Part shown: piece by piece, positions 33,012-42,503 of the stretch
How positions within the stretch are numbered: the stretch's first letter is position 1
Layout: the number at the start of each line of letters is the position of its first letter
IMG/VR virus record: IMGVR_UViG_3300037042_006682
Span: 97,209 to 161,208 of that record
Source: a virus
DNA length: 64,000 bases
Direction: 5' to 3' (one strand)
The notes under the pieces: generated by a model
Databases searched by the model: none
Seen by the model: only the letters and a program-made list of their open reading frames with translations
Told to the model about the DNA's origin: nothing
Made by a program: the position numbers and the translations under genes

Positions 33012-35921
33012 TCACGCGAAGGTGTGCTTGGTCGTCCAGGTGCCCGCGATCCGCTTCTCGACCACGAGGTCGTCCCCGGTGCGCCCCGTGCGCCACGACC
33101 CGTTCGTGGTCGGATCGCCGTAGTAGGTCCACGCATCGCTGGCGACCTCGATGTCCCCGCCCACGTCGAGCCGCGAGCTGGGCGCCGCCACGTTGATGCC
33201 GACCCGCTTGTTCGTATCGTCCCACACCCACTCCGAGGTCTCGGCGTAGGTCCACTTGGTGTTCCCGTTATCCCAGAAGAGGAGCTGCCCGGCCGCCGTG
33301 CCCGCATCCACCGTAGTGCCGCCCCCCGCCGCGATCCAACTGCACACGCCCGCTGTGGTCGCGCTGAGCACGTAGCCCGTCACGCCCGGCGCCGCCGCTG
33401 GGAGCGTCATCGTCCACGATCCCGCCGCGTCCGCCACCTTGAGCGTCACGGCGCCCGAGGTCGTGCCCAACAGGTCGATCCGGCCCGTCGCCCCGCCCGC
33501 CTTGCCGATCTGCACCACGCCTACATCCGTGATCCGCACGCGCTCGACCGAGGTCGCGGTGTCACTGGGCGTCGTGTTGAACGTCAGATGCCCGCCGTTC
33601 GCTCCAGAGGCCCAGGTCTGCGCCGCGAAGGCCCCGATCCACGCCGTCCCCCTGAATCCCGCCTCGTAACCGCAGAAATACAGGGCACCCAAGGCATCCC
33701 CGCTGGAGACCACCGAGGGCGACGCATCGCTCGTCCCGCGCGCCCGCCCTACCAACAAGGTCCCCTGATCGGACGCCGTGTTGCTAACCCCAAACACCGC
33801 CTGATAGGCGCTACCCACCCGCGTGAGCTGGAAATCAAACATCGGCGTGTAGGCGCCCATCCGCAACTTGTTGTCGCTGGTGAGCCGCATCCGCTCAACA
33901 AAGGCCCCTGCCCCACTCATCGTCGAGAAAACGATCCGCCCCGGCACGTAGATCCCTGACAGCGCCGCGTCGACCTCGAACCCGACACCGGACGACACGC
34001 GATAGCACGCTGAGGTGTTCGTGTTCCACCCATAGGCGTAGAACCCGCCCAAGGTATCCCCACTGGCAACCACCGTCTTAGAAGCGACCGTCCCGTTGCA
34101 GCGCAGGAACTCGTAGTAGGCCGCCCCCGCCGATGACTCATTGGCGATGCTGTTATAGCCCGCTGCCCCTGACACCACGAGGCGCCGGTTCTGGACCGCC
34201 CCCTCGATGATGGGATCCACCGTCGTGTTGATCTGCACGTAGCCCGCACTTGTGACCCGCACGCGCTCCACCGACGCGGCACTTCCCGTCGGCGTCGTCA
34301 AAATCCGCAGGTGGGATCCCGCCGCCGAGTTCGTGTACGCCTCGTCCGCGTATGCCTGGAGCGCCACCGGCAGCACCCACTGCGAGGTCCCGAACCCGAT
34401 AAAGGTGTACTGCCCGAGGAAGTCCCCGCTCTGCGTCGCCGTGGGGGCCAGCCGCGTCCCGCGCGTGTGCCCTGCGTAGTAGTACGCCCCGTGGGCGGCC
34501 GTGGCGGAGTGCACGATGTTCGCGATCTCGGTGATCACGCTCTCACGCGAAACCGTCAGCGGCCACTCTACCGAAGCTGGGCCGTTTCCGATGTTAAGGC
34601 CGTTGCTCGTAAACCGCGCCACTTCGGCCGAGGTCGCCGACCCCGAAAAACACGTATACACCGCGAGGTCCGAGCGAGCCGTACTGTTCGTGAATGCCTC
34701 TCGCGCTATCGCTCGGATCGAAACGGCATTGACCCATGTCGAGGCGCCATAGCCGCTGAAATACACCAACCCGATCACGTCATTCGTCTGGATCGCCGTC
34801 GGCGTCGCGAGGGATCCGCGCGAGCGATAGAGCCCCATCAACGTCGGGTCTGTGATCGAAGCCGTCAGCCCCAGGATGTGCACCTGGCCATCCCGCCGCA
34901 CATCCAACTGGGTCGCAGGCGCCGAGTGCCCGATCCCCAACCACTTGTTCGTGTTGTCCCAGAACAGGTTCGCGTCGGCGTTGAACGCCCCGCCCGTATT
35001 GAACTGCACCCACCCCGTGCTGCCCGCTGCTGCCGCCGCCACGGCCGCCCACGAGGTCACCCCGCTGCCGTTCGTCTTAAGGTAGTAACCATCCGTGCCG
35101 TTGGTAGCAGGGTACTGGAACGTCGTCGTCCCCGCCACTGCCGCCACTTGAACAGTGCATGTGCCCGAGGTCCCACCCGCCAAACTTAGGGATCCCGCTG
35201 TCGTCCCTGCCGTCCCCAGAGTCAACAGGGCAGCCGGTGCTGCATTGGCAATCCCAACCTTGCCATCGCCAGTAATCCGCACGCGCTCCGCGAAGGTCGT
35301 CCCGTCCAGCGTACTGATCGTGACGTGCGTCTTCTTCGCCGTCGTGCCGTCCGCCACCACCCCGATCTGCGCCCCCACGTAGTCCGCCCCCGCACTACGC
35401 CCTGAGATCGAGATGAGCCCTAAAGTGTCCCCCGTGTTGATGTCCGCTGGCGAGGCTGCCGTGCCCCGCGTCCGATGGAGCGCCAGGACCGCCGGGGCGT
35501 CCGCCGTCGCGCTGTAATTCCGCTGCTTGATCCCGCGCGCCCCCGCGCTCTCCGTCACCACATCGAAGTCGACCGTCGGCGTGCTCGTCCCGAGGCCCAC
35601 GCGACTGGTGCCATGGTCCCAATACAGCGTCGCCGCCCCGTTCACCGTCCCGCCATCGTTGAACTGGATCTGATGGTCGCTGCCGCCCGCCCCCGCCGCG
35701 TCCGTCGTGTAGGCGAGCCCCTTCCAGACCGCATTCGTGAAGACCTTAACCCGATCGACCGCCGTATCGTAGAAGCACATCCCCTCCTGGGGATCGCCCG
35801 TCCCGTCGCCCGCACTGTCCCACTTGTTCGCACGGATCCACGCCAGCACCGACCCCGTCCCGGTCTCCGTCGCGTACTCCCCCTGATAATGCTTCTGCCG
35901 GTAAGGATTCGTCAGGCCCAT
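33012..35921 (-). CDS. Tail fibre protein with PYRQ head, 969 aa
   Basis: I chose ATG 35921 (MGLTNPYRQKHYQGEY) with GAGAGG eight bases upstream rather than a GTG three codons before. The head resembles that of the next fibre upstream (MAGFTSPYRQHAF). The shaft carries at least five units of the type GDTLGxxxxxG followed by a VERVRITxxGxVxI strand (FAERVRITGDGKVGI, VERVRVTSAGYVQI, VERMRLTSDNKLRM, VERVRITDVGVVQI). The C-terminal part ends with a VWDDTNKRVGINVAAPSSRL peptidase-chaperone-like fibre segment. It is a long repetitive side or tail fibre. Confidence 0.75.
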   Translation of the reverse strand: MGLTNPYRQKHYQGEYATETGTGSVLAWIRANKWDSAGDGTGDPQEGMCFYDTAVDRVKVFTNAVWKGLAYTTDAAGAGGSDHQIQFNDGGTVNGAATLYWDHGTSRVGLGTSTPTVDFDVVTESAGARGIKQRNYSATADAPAVLALHRTRGTAASPADINTGDTLGLISISGRSAGADYVGAQIGVVADGTTAKKTHVTISTLDGTTFAERVRITGDGKVGIANAAPAALLTLGTAGTTAGSLSLAGGTSGTCTVQVAAVAGTTTFQYPATNGTDGYYLKTNGSGVTSWAAVAAAAAGSTGWVQFNTGGAFNADANLFWDNTNKWLGIGHSAPATQLDVRRDGQVHILGLTASITDPTLMGLYRSRGSLATPTAIQTNDVIGLVYFSGYGASTWVNAVSIRAIAREAFTNSTARSDLAVYTCFSGSATSAEVARFTSNGLNIGNGPASVEWPLTVSRESVITEIANIVHSATAAHGAYYYAGHTRGTRLAPTATQSGDFLGQYTFIGFGTSQWVLPVALQAYADEAYTNSAAGSHLRILTTPTGSAASVERVRVTSAGYVQINTTVDPIIEGAVQNRRLVVSGAAGYNSIANESSAGAAYYEFLRCNGTVASKTVVASGDTLGGFYAYGWNTNTSACYRVSSGVGFEVDAALSGIYVPGRIVFSTMSGAGAFVERMRLTSDNKLRMGAYTPMFDFQLTRVGSAYQAVFGVSNTASDQGTLLVGRARGTSDASPSVVSSGDALGALYFCGYEAGFRGTAWIGAFAAQTWASGANGGHLTFNTTPSDTATSVERVRITDVGVVQIGKAGGATGRIDLLGTTSGAVTLKVADAAGSWTMTLPAAAPGVTGYVLSATTAGVCSWIAAGGGTTVDAGTAAGQLLFWDNGNTKWTYAETSEWVWDDTNKRVGINVAAPSSRLDVGGDIEVASDAWTYYGDPTTNGSWRTGRTGDDLVVEKRIAGTWTTKHTFA

Positions 35922-35972
35922 CGATCGCACCTCTCAGCGCCGCGCAGTCAGGCAGCTCTCTACATCGAGCCT

Positions 35973-36049
35973 AAAAGAGCCGAGGTGCCCCGCGTGCGCC
36001 TAGAGAGGGAGGGTCCAATTCCTGACCCCAAGCCCACGCGGGACACCTC
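35973..36049 (-). terminator. Long stem-loop between two fibre genes, probable terminator
   Basis: The minus strand pairs GAGGTGTCCCGCGTG (36035-36049) with CACGCGGGGCACCTC (35982-35996): 15 pairs with one G-T. A second small hairpin GGGTC/GACCC lies in the loop. Only TTTT follows, so termination may be partial. Confidence 0.5.
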
Positions 36050-36065
36050 CGCATCCGTTCCGATC

Positions 36066-37268
36066 TCAGACCACGAACCACACCGCCGCCGCCGCGATCC
36101 CCGCCGTCTTGCACACGTAGAGGATGTCGTTACTGGTGTCGAGGACGAACTCGCCCTTGACGCCCGCGACGTTGGTGTTCGGATTGCCCGCGTAGAACTG
36201 CATGGAGCGCACGCCGTCGCTGTCGACGACGAGGCCGCCCTTGGTCGCCACCGCCGCCGCGACCACCGCGAGCGCCGAGCCAGCGCCACCCGTGATGCCG
36301 TTCCCAGCCACGCCACTATTGAGCTGCGTGGCGGTGATCCCGCCGTTCTTGACGATGAGGGAGCCCGGCCCGGTGCCGCTCACGCCGATCGTGCTGTTGT
36401 CGTAGTTGACGCCGATGTCGTTGTTGCCCACCGTGATCCCGCCGGTATCCGCCGCGCCGACGTTCAGGGTGTTGCCGTCCTTCGTGAGGCCCGCGCCCGC
36501 GTTGATCTGTCCGGCGCCCGTGAACTGGACCCACACGGAGCCGCTGTACACGTAGCCCCAGTTCTCGTAGAGGCTGCCATCCGCGCTGACGATCACGGCG
36601 TCGGCATCGGCCGCCGCCACGAAGCTCCAGGCCGTCCCGCTGTACTGCGCGAACTTCTTGCCGTGCCCCGTGAAGGACCCCGCCGCCGTGCCGCTGAGAC
36701 CCGTGATGACCGCACGGGTGCCCGCCCCGATGGCCCCGAGATCCGTCCACACCGTGCCGCTGTACTCGTACATGTGGCCGTCGGTGTACAGGGTCGGGGT
36801 CTCCTCCCAGTTGTTGGCGATGTGCGTCTCGCCCTTGACGCCCGTCGGCACCACATGGCTGGTGTCCGCGTCACTGACGAGGTTGATCACCTTCACGGGC
36901 TGCTTCCACGCGAGGCCCGAGGCCACGCTGTCCACGTAGCCCTTGTTCGCGGCGTCGGTCGCATCATCGGGCGCGAGCAGCCCGGTGATCTTGTGGGTGT
37001 TCATGTCGATGGTGTAGGACCCCGCGCTGTTGCCCGCCGCCAACACGGAGGCCAAGGTCGGCGTGCTGGACGTGATGTCCGCCCACGCCGTGCCGTTCCA
37101 CACCATTACCCGCGCCGTCGCCGTGTTGAAGAACATGACGCCGAGGCCCACGCTAGCCCCGAGCGTGCCCCACCCGAGGGTGGTCTCGAAGAACGTGGTC
37201 GCTGCGCCACTGGTCGCGTGATCGCCGATGAATGCGTGCTGTCTGTACGGACTGGTAAACCCTGCCAT
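36066..37268 (-). CDS. Short tail fibre with PYRQ head, 400 aa
   Basis: Begins MAGFTSPYRQHAFIGDHATS, sharing its head with the 969-aa fibre. Contains the classic fibre segment THKITGLLAPDDATDAANKG, ending in YVDS, then a YSGTVWTDLG / YSGTAWSF / YSGSVWVQ series of small repeats, and a Gly/Asn-rich C-terminal half. Ribosome site AAGGAG is 8 nt upstream. Probably a short fibre or adaptor that attaches at the same baseplate point as the 969-aa fibre. Confidence 0.75.
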   Translation of the reverse strand: MAGFTSPYRQHAFIGDHATSGAATTFFETTLGWGTLGASVGLGVMFFNTATARVMVWNGTAWADITSSTPTLASVLAAGNSAGSYTIDMNTHKITGLLAPDDATDAANKGYVDSVASGLAWKQPVKVINLVSDADTSHVVPTGVKGETHIANNWEETPTLYTDGHMYEYSGTVWTDLGAIGAGTRAVITGLSGTAAGSFTGHGKKFAQYSGTAWSFVAAADADAVIVSADGSLYENWGYVYSGSVWVQFTGAGQINAGAGLTKDGNTLNVGAADTGGITVGNNDIGVNYDNSTIGVSGTGPGSLIVKNGGITATQLNSGVAGNGITGGAGSALAVVAAAVATKGGLVVDSDGVRSMQFYAGNPNTNVAGVKGEFVLDTSNDILYVCKTAGIAAAAVWFVV

Positions 37269-37328
37269 CTGTGATCTCCTTGTGTCAGTGCGCCGGGTTT
37301 CCCGGTCGCCTTCGTTGGGGTCGCCGAC

Positions 37329-40118
37329 CTATTCGATGACCCACACCGTCCCGCCACTCGTGTTCAGCCAGAACATCCCGTTGGTGCTCTGGTAGTACAA
37401 CTGTCCCTGCACCCCCGTCACCGTGCCGTTCGGGTTCACCGCCCCCGTGAGCGTCCCCGGCGCGATGACCAACTGATCGATCGTCGCCAGCGCGTGCTGC
37501 ACCGTGGTATCCGCCGCTGTGAGATTGCGCGAGAAGGTCCCCGCCGCGACCCCGAGGTACGCCGCCTTGTCCGTAAACGTGTAGCCCGGCGCCGTGAGGT
37601 TGTCGAAGGTCGTCCCCGCCTGGAGGAGGGGCCGCGCACTGGGCGCATCGAACGCCACCTGCGCCGGGGCCGCCCCCGTCGCGCCGTCCCACCCGAACTT
37701 GTAGCTGCCCAGCGCACTCAACTCGCAATCGCTGAGCCCCTGGCCGTCCCCCGTGGGGCCGCCCAACTTGCCCGCGTAGCCGCCCGGCGTCCCGCGCGGA
37801 TGCACATCCCACCGGATCGCCCCACTGAGGATGGTCCCGCGCACCGCCTGGAGCTGCACGCACCCCCGCACGTCCTGGGCGAACTCGCACCCCCGCACCG
37901 TGAGCCACAGCATGTTCTCGGCCGTCAGCACCGTGGCCTCGCGCTCGCCACCGAGCACGCCCCCGCTGCCTACGCACCCATTGGCCACCACCTTGAGCGG
38001 TCCCGTCCGGCGGCCCGCCGTGAGCCCCCCGCTAGCCGCCGCGAGCACGCTACCATCGAGGCGCACCCCCTCGGCGATCAACGTACCCACCACGTCCCCC
38101 AGCGTCGCCGGGTTCGCGTTCTTGTACTCTAACCCCGCGAGGAGCCCCGCCTGGCGGGCCGTCCCCGTCGCGAGCACGCAGGCCAGGTGGTACGTCGTCA
38201 AACTCTGCCCGTACCAGTCCTCGGGGCGGTAGTACCACTGGACCAACCCACTGATGAGCCACCGATCGCCCACCACCGCGATGGTCCGCCGTCTGGGCAG
38301 CGTCACGGGACCGGCGTAGGTCCCCGGCGCGAGCACGAACTGCACTGGCACATCGAACTCGGCGAACGAGATCGGCGCCGCCACGGTCCCCACCGCGTGC
38401 GTCAACGTCTGGTAGGGCTTCTGGACCGTCCCGGTGCCCGTCGTGTCACTGCCGTTGTGCACGTCTACGTGGACGTTGCCGAACCCCGTGGGGATCGGTG
38501 CCCCACTGGGGCTCAGCGCATCGAGCGTCGCCAGGGCCTTCTGCACCGTGTCGTCCGCAGCGCTCAGGTTGCCCGAGAACCCCGCGCTATCCACGTGCGT
38601 GCCGAGCGCGCGCTCCGTGAAGGCGTAGCCCCGGCCGCCCGGCGTGGTCCCCGCGTCAAAGTTGTCGAACTGCGGCACGCCCCCGCTGGTCAGCGCGCGC
38701 CACGAGTAGCTGTCGCACCACACGGCCGCGGGCTCGTCCATCGTCGGGTCGGTCCCCGCATAGCCCGCTTGGAAGGTGCTCCCGTTGGCAGCTGTGTGCG
38801 CGAGCCCCGGCGCGGGGCCATCGATCCAGCCGCGCGCGTAGGCCGCCCCGCTCGGCTGCAGGGCGTGGCTCACCACGCCGAGCTGGCAGTGGTCAAGGGC
38901 CCGCAGGCGCACGTTGCCCAGCAGGCGCCACCCGCTGAAGTCGCTCCAGCTCGCCACGAGGTCGACCGCGTTGGGGCTCCACGCCGCCGCCGCAGGCTCC
39001 GCCTCGCCGAAGATGCAGAGGTAGGGGCTCGTGCCGTGCGTGTCGACGAATCGGCACCGCTCGACCGCCAAGGCCATCGTCCCGCAGGCATCACCCGCTG
39101 TTACCGACCCCGATGCCTGGTTCGTGATGCGCCCGTCCCGCCACTCGATCCCCGCCAGCACGAGGCGCTTCTGGGCGGGCATCGTCGCCCCCGCCCCGAC
39201 GTTCAGGTTGTAGGCGCGCAACTGGCCCAACATCCGCGCCGTCACCGCCATGCCAGCCTGCGCGCCACAAAGCACCCCCGCGTCGCCGTAGATCCCCACC
39301 GTGGGCTGGTCCGCCACGAGGTCGAGGCCCAGGCTCGCGTACTGCGTCGGGCTGATCCCCCACTCCAGATCGCCGCTGATCACGTAGGCGGCGCCCCGCA
39401 GGATCACCGCCTGGCGCCGCGGCAGCGTCACCGCCCCCGCATAGGTGCCCGGCGCGAGCACGAAGATCAGGGGCACCCGGAAGGCCTCTGCCGTCGCCGC
39501 CACGGGCTGCGCGTTCGCCGCCACCACCAGCGTCTTGTAGGGCTTCGCCGGCGTACCGTCCCCGCTCGTGTCGCTCCCGTACACCGCATCGACGTAGACC
39601 ACGCCGTAGCCGCCGGGGATCGTGCCCCCGCCGCCGCCGCCGCTGCCCGCATGGGCGAACAGCACCGCCGCGACGCCCGGCACCATCTTCGCCGCGTTCC
39701 ACCACGTGATGCTGTAGTCGCCGTTGACGTAGCCCAGCACGCGGTGGTCGGGGTCGATGGGGACGCCGTTCTGCCACAGCTCCAGGAGGACGGTGGTCTC
39801 CGTCGTGGATCCCGCGGGCACGCGCGCCACCACCAGCCAATCCGGCTGGAGGGTCAGGGGCACCGCGCTGCTGATAATCATGGTGGTCTGCAGGGTGCGG
39901 CTCACGAGCCGCGCATCCCCCGCCAACACCAGGCGAAAACCGCCGCCATGGGGCGCGATCGTCGCCTCGGGCAGATCCTGGAAGACCCACGCCGCGGCCT
40001 CCAGCTGCTCGAAGATCAACGCGTCGATGGCCACGGCAAAGTCGCTAAACTGGTGCCACCACCCCTGGGCGTTCTCGTTCGGGTAGGGGACCTTGAATCG
40101 CGGGGTCTTCGCCGGCAT
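37329..40118 (-). CDS. Fibre/tailspike with shared adaptor and two beta-helix domains, 929 aa
   Basis: Residues 1-160 are the adaptor shared with the 547-aa and 320-aa proteins (TPRFKVPYP...AAAWVFQDLPEATI...NGVPIDPDHRVLGYV). Then two homologous pectin-lyase-like regions follow: the first opens with GSDTSGDGTPAKPYKTL and LAPGTYAGAVTLPRR, the second with GSDTTGTGTVQKPYQTL and LAPGTYAGPVTLPRR. Right-handed beta-helices of this kind form tailspikes that bind or cleave polysaccharide; no catalytic residue can be assigned by eye. The C-terminal part has ATIDQLV and a small tip. Confidence 0.8.
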   Translation of the reverse strand: MPAKTPRFKVPYPNENAQGWWHQFSDFAVAIDALIFEQLEAAAWVFQDLPEATIAPHGGGFRLVLAGDARLVSRTLQTTMIISSAVPLTLQPDWLVVARVPAGSTTETTVLLELWQNGVPIDPDHRVLGYVNGDYSITWWNAAKMVPGVAAVLFAHAGSGGGGGGTIPGGYGVVYVDAVYGSDTSGDGTPAKPYKTLVVAANAQPVAATAEAFRVPLIFVLAPGTYAGAVTLPRRQAVILRGAAYVISGDLEWGISPTQYASLGLDLVADQPTVGIYGDAGVLCGAQAGMAVTARMLGQLRAYNLNVGAGATMPAQKRLVLAGIEWRDGRITNQASGSVTAGDACGTMALAVERCRFVDTHGTSPYLCIFGEAEPAAAAWSPNAVDLVASWSDFSGWRLLGNVRLRALDHCQLGVVSHALQPSGAAYARGWIDGPAPGLAHTAANGSTFQAGYAGTDPTMDEPAAVWCDSYSWRALTSGGVPQFDNFDAGTTPGGRGYAFTERALGTHVDSAGFSGNLSAADDTVQKALATLDALSPSGAPIPTGFGNVHVDVHNGSDTTGTGTVQKPYQTLTHAVGTVAAPISFAEFDVPVQFVLAPGTYAGPVTLPRRRTIAVVGDRWLISGLVQWYYRPEDWYGQSLTTYHLACVLATGTARQAGLLAGLEYKNANPATLGDVVGTLIAEGVRLDGSVLAAASGGLTAGRRTGPLKVVANGCVGSGGVLGGEREATVLTAENMLWLTVRGCEFAQDVRGCVQLQAVRGTILSGAIRWDVHPRGTPGGYAGKLGGPTGDGQGLSDCELSALGSYKFGWDGATGAAPAQVAFDAPSARPLLQAGTTFDNLTAPGYTFTDKAAYLGVAAGTFSRNLTAADTTVQHALATIDQLVIAPGTLTGAVNPNGTVTGVQGQLYYQSTNGMFWLNTSGGTVWVIE

Positions 40119-40132
40119 CCGCCACCATCTCC

Positions 40133-40151
40133 TTGAGTGTCATCCACTCAA
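40133..40151. promoter_or_regulatory. TTGAGTG/CACTCAA inverted repeat before the 929-aa fibre
   Basis: Perfect 7-bp arms with a 5-nt spacer, overlapping the leader just upstream of the AAGGAG ribosome site. As RNA it would form a hairpin next to the ribosome site; as DNA it could be an operator. Confidence 0.45.
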
Positions 40152-40178
40152 AATAGGCTTCCCCCCCACACTACCCGA

Positions 40179-40445
40179 TCACGGCACCGCGCGCACGATT
40201 TGAGGCACCTCGCGGTTGGCCGGACCACTATCCGGCGGGCACGCGATCCCCTCGCCCGCCTGCACCAGCCCCCCCGACACGTACATGGCCCACCCCCCGA
40301 TCGTCCGCTCCACCCCCGCCGCATCCAACACCAGGGAGGTCGTCCCCGGCACGCCCTGCGGGGCCTCGGCATCCGTGGCCAGGGATGTCGTCCCCGGCAC
40401 GCCCTGCGCCATCCCCCCGAGCACCGCCACGTTGTAGCTCGCCAT
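40179..40445 (-). CDS. Small repeat protein, 88 aa
   Basis: Begins MASYNVAVLGGMAQGVPGTT. A 16-residue unit (QGVPGTTSLATDAEAP then QGVPGTTSLVLDAAGV) occurs twice. The tail CPPDSGPANREVPQIVRAVP shares CPP and REVP with the 75-aa protein at 42.5 kb. Both lie between members of the receptor-binding array, so they may be small connectors or chaperones of those fibres. No family known to me. Confidence 0.6.
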   Translation of the reverse strand: MASYNVAVLGGMAQGVPGTTSLATDAEAPQGVPGTTSLVLDAAGVERTIGGWAMYVSGGLVQAGEGIACPPDSGPANREVPQIVRAVP

Positions 40446-40458
40446 CGCTCACCTCGCC

Positions 40459-40478
40459 CTGCGTACGCGCATGCGCAG
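40459..40478. repeat. Border palindrome, near-perfect
   Basis: CTGCGTACGCGCATGCGCAG: mixed TAC/ATG arms make it imperfect. Two bases after the stop of the 326-aa gene and 13 nt before the next ATG. Confidence 0.7.
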
Positions 40479-40480
40479 CC

Positions 40481-41461
40481 TCACGGGATGGCCGGCTGGC
40501 TGCCATCCCATCCGATCAGCAGGTCGCCCATGACGATCCAGTCCCAGGGGTCGCCCGTCCCGCGCGCGTAGGCCCCGTCCGGCAGCACGCTCGGCGCCAG
40601 GTACATGTCCCAGGGCTCGCCCGGCTTGCCCCGCGACGCCGTGTTCTCCGAGATGAACCCCGTGGGCAGGAAGTTCCAGCACCCGTCCCCGTCCGGCCGG
40701 TTCAGCAGCGTCTCCGTGACGAGCCCGCCCTTCGCGGTCTCCCCGCTGAGCCGCAGCGTCGTCGTCGAGGCCGCCAGCGTCGTCTTGGGGCCCGCCGCCG
40801 CCGTCTGCACGAGGTTCGCGATCGTCGGCGCCTTCACGTACCCCACGTAGGGGTTCGTCCAGTACGCCTCGGGGTTCCGCGCCTTCTCGACCCACAGCAG
40901 CGCCTGCACCACCCCGCCGTTGCAGAGGAAGGCCCGCGTGCTCTGCCCATCCGCCGCCATGACCCGCAGCACGCCCCCGCTCCCCGTCGTGGGCAGCGCC
41001 GTGGGCAGGATCGCCCCCGCGAGCAGGGACACCGCATCGGTCGCCGTCGGCGCCGCCGTCGTACTACCGTCTGTGAATCCAGCGGCGGGCGAGATCGAGA
41101 TGTTCATGGATTGCCCCTGCGCCGACGCGATCGAGCAGTCGAGGAGGAGCTGGAGATAGCCCGGCGCCACCCCGACGTTCACCTGCTGAAGCACGATCCA
41201 GGAGCGCGCCCCGCTCGTCGCAAACGTGATCTTCGAGTAGTCCACCCAGCGGTCTAGCCCGTCGCTCACGCTGGCCGTCGCGCCGTCGCTCGATCCCCGC
41301 ACCGCCCAGGCATTCGGCCCCGCCTTGGCCCCATTGTTCCCGTACTGCAGGGCCTCCTTGAGGTCCCACCAGATCCACTTGTTCAGCGTCAGGATGTCGT
41401 ACGCCGCGCTCTGGTGGTAGAGCAGCTTCGCCACCCACGTCTTGGCCCGCGTCAGCGCCAT
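40481..41461 (-). CDS. Array paralogue 7, putative receptor-binding protein, 326 aa
   Basis: Begins MALTRAKTWVAKLLYHQSAA. Shows the full family pattern: AWAVRGSSDG, DGLDRWVDY, SWIVLQQV, TAAPTATDAVS, MAADGQSTRAFL, EKARNPEAYWTNP and a C-terminal DLLIGWDGSQ. Beta-rich throughout and without a signal peptide. It is closest in order of motifs to the 345-aa paralogue. The family has no name I know; the position among fibres implies a tail tip or head-fibre role. Confidence 0.7.
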   Translation of the reverse strand: MALTRAKTWVAKLLYHQSAAYDILTLNKWIWWDLKEALQYGNNGAKAGPNAWAVRGSSDGATASVSDGLDRWVDYSKITFATSGARSWIVLQQVNVGVAPGYLQLLLDCSIASAQGQSMNISISPAAGFTDGSTTAAPTATDAVSLLAGAILPTALPTTGSGGVLRVMAADGQSTRAFLCNGGVVQALLWVEKARNPEAYWTNPYVGYVKAPTIANLVQTAAAGPKTTLAASTTTLRLSGETAKGGLVTETLLNRPDGDGCWNFLPTGFISENTASRGKPGEPWDMYLAPSVLPDGAYARGTGDPWDWIVMGDLLIGWDGSQPAIP

Positions 41462-41470
41462 CGCGCCCTC

Positions 41471-42502
41471 CTAGTCGAGCACGACGGCCCCGCCGTCGCT
41501 CGCGTGCATGATGTCCCCCACGACCACCCACTGGCGGGTCCCGTCGTTCGGGTAGTAGTCGCCGTTCGCCATGTTCTGATGCACCCAGTAGGCATCTGAT
41601 AAACGCCCCATATAGCCGATCGACTGCGCACACGTCCCCACGATCCCCACGGGGCTACACATCCAGTTGCCGTTCGGGTCCGCCCCACCCAAGATCGCCT
41701 GCTTGCCGAGGGCCCCCGCCGTTCCAAACCCGTCCGCGCTGAGGTAGGCCGGGATGCCCGACACGACTCCCGCGCGTGTGAACAGCCCAATGCTCGCCTC
41801 GTTCAGATTGGCATACGTCGGCGTCTCGCTGTACCCCGCCAAGCACGGCTTGTCCCACCACGTCTTCGCCGCCTGGGGCTTCTCAAAGCACCACATGTGC
41901 AGCGTCCCCATCGCGTTGGAGGAGAACAGGATCCGCGTCTTGCTACGATCCGCCGAACTGAGGATGTTGAACCCCCGCGCCGCATCGCCGTAGTACGAAA
42001 ACCCCGCGTTCAGGGTGGACAGCATCGGCACCTGGTCGCTCGCGGTGGGCCGCACCGTCACGCTCCCCCCCGTGAAGCCCGCGCCGTAAGACTCGATCAA
42101 CACGATGGGGTACATCATCGATTCGGATGTCATCTCGGGGGCCAGGTAGATCTGGTAGCCCGCCCCATCCGCGCTGATCGCCGTGTTCCGCAGCACAATC
42201 CACGACATCTTGCCAACATGCGGCGCATAGGTCCATGTCCCCGTCACGGCGTGCATGTCGATCCACCGATCGACGCCGTCCATGCCCGCCGTGACGTTCA
42301 CGCCATCCCACCCGCAACTCCCCACGACGGTCCACCCCACCGTCTTCAGGGCCTCCTTCAGCAGGTAGATCATCTTGCGCATCTGCCGGACCTGCGTGTA
42401 CTCCGTCGGTCCGCGCGGCACCGCCGATGGCAAGTTGGCCGTCCCAGCGGGCACCCCGCCATAGACCCGCGTCCACGTGAACTCACGCGCTGGCGCCGTC
42501 AT
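41471..42502 (-). CDS. Array paralogue 6, 343 aa
   Basis: Begins MTAPAREFTWTRVYGGVPAG, a longer head than its relatives. Core: GWTVVGSCGWDG, GMDGVDRWIDM, SWIVLRNTAI, GFTGGSVTVRPTASDQ, SADRSKTRILF, EKPQAAKTWWDKP and C-terminal DIMHASDGGAVVLD. Ribosome site GGGAGGTG. Very similar to paralogue 4 in the N-terminal third. Confidence 0.7.
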   Translation of the reverse strand: MTAPAREFTWTRVYGGVPAGTANLPSAVPRGPTEYTQVRQMRKMIYLLKEALKTVGWTVVGSCGWDGVNVTAGMDGVDRWIDMHAVTGTWTYAPHVGKMSWIVLRNTAISADGAGYQIYLAPEMTSESMMYPIVLIESYGAGFTGGSVTVRPTASDQVPMLSTLNAGFSYYGDAARGFNILSSADRSKTRILFSSNAMGTLHMWCFEKPQAAKTWWDKPCLAGYSETPTYANLNEASIGLFTRAGVVSGIPAYLSADGFGTAGALGKQAILGGADPNGNWMCSPVGIVGTCAQSIGYMGRLSDAYWVHQNMANGDYYPNDGTRQWVVVGDIMHASDGGAVVLD

Positions 42503-42503
42503 C

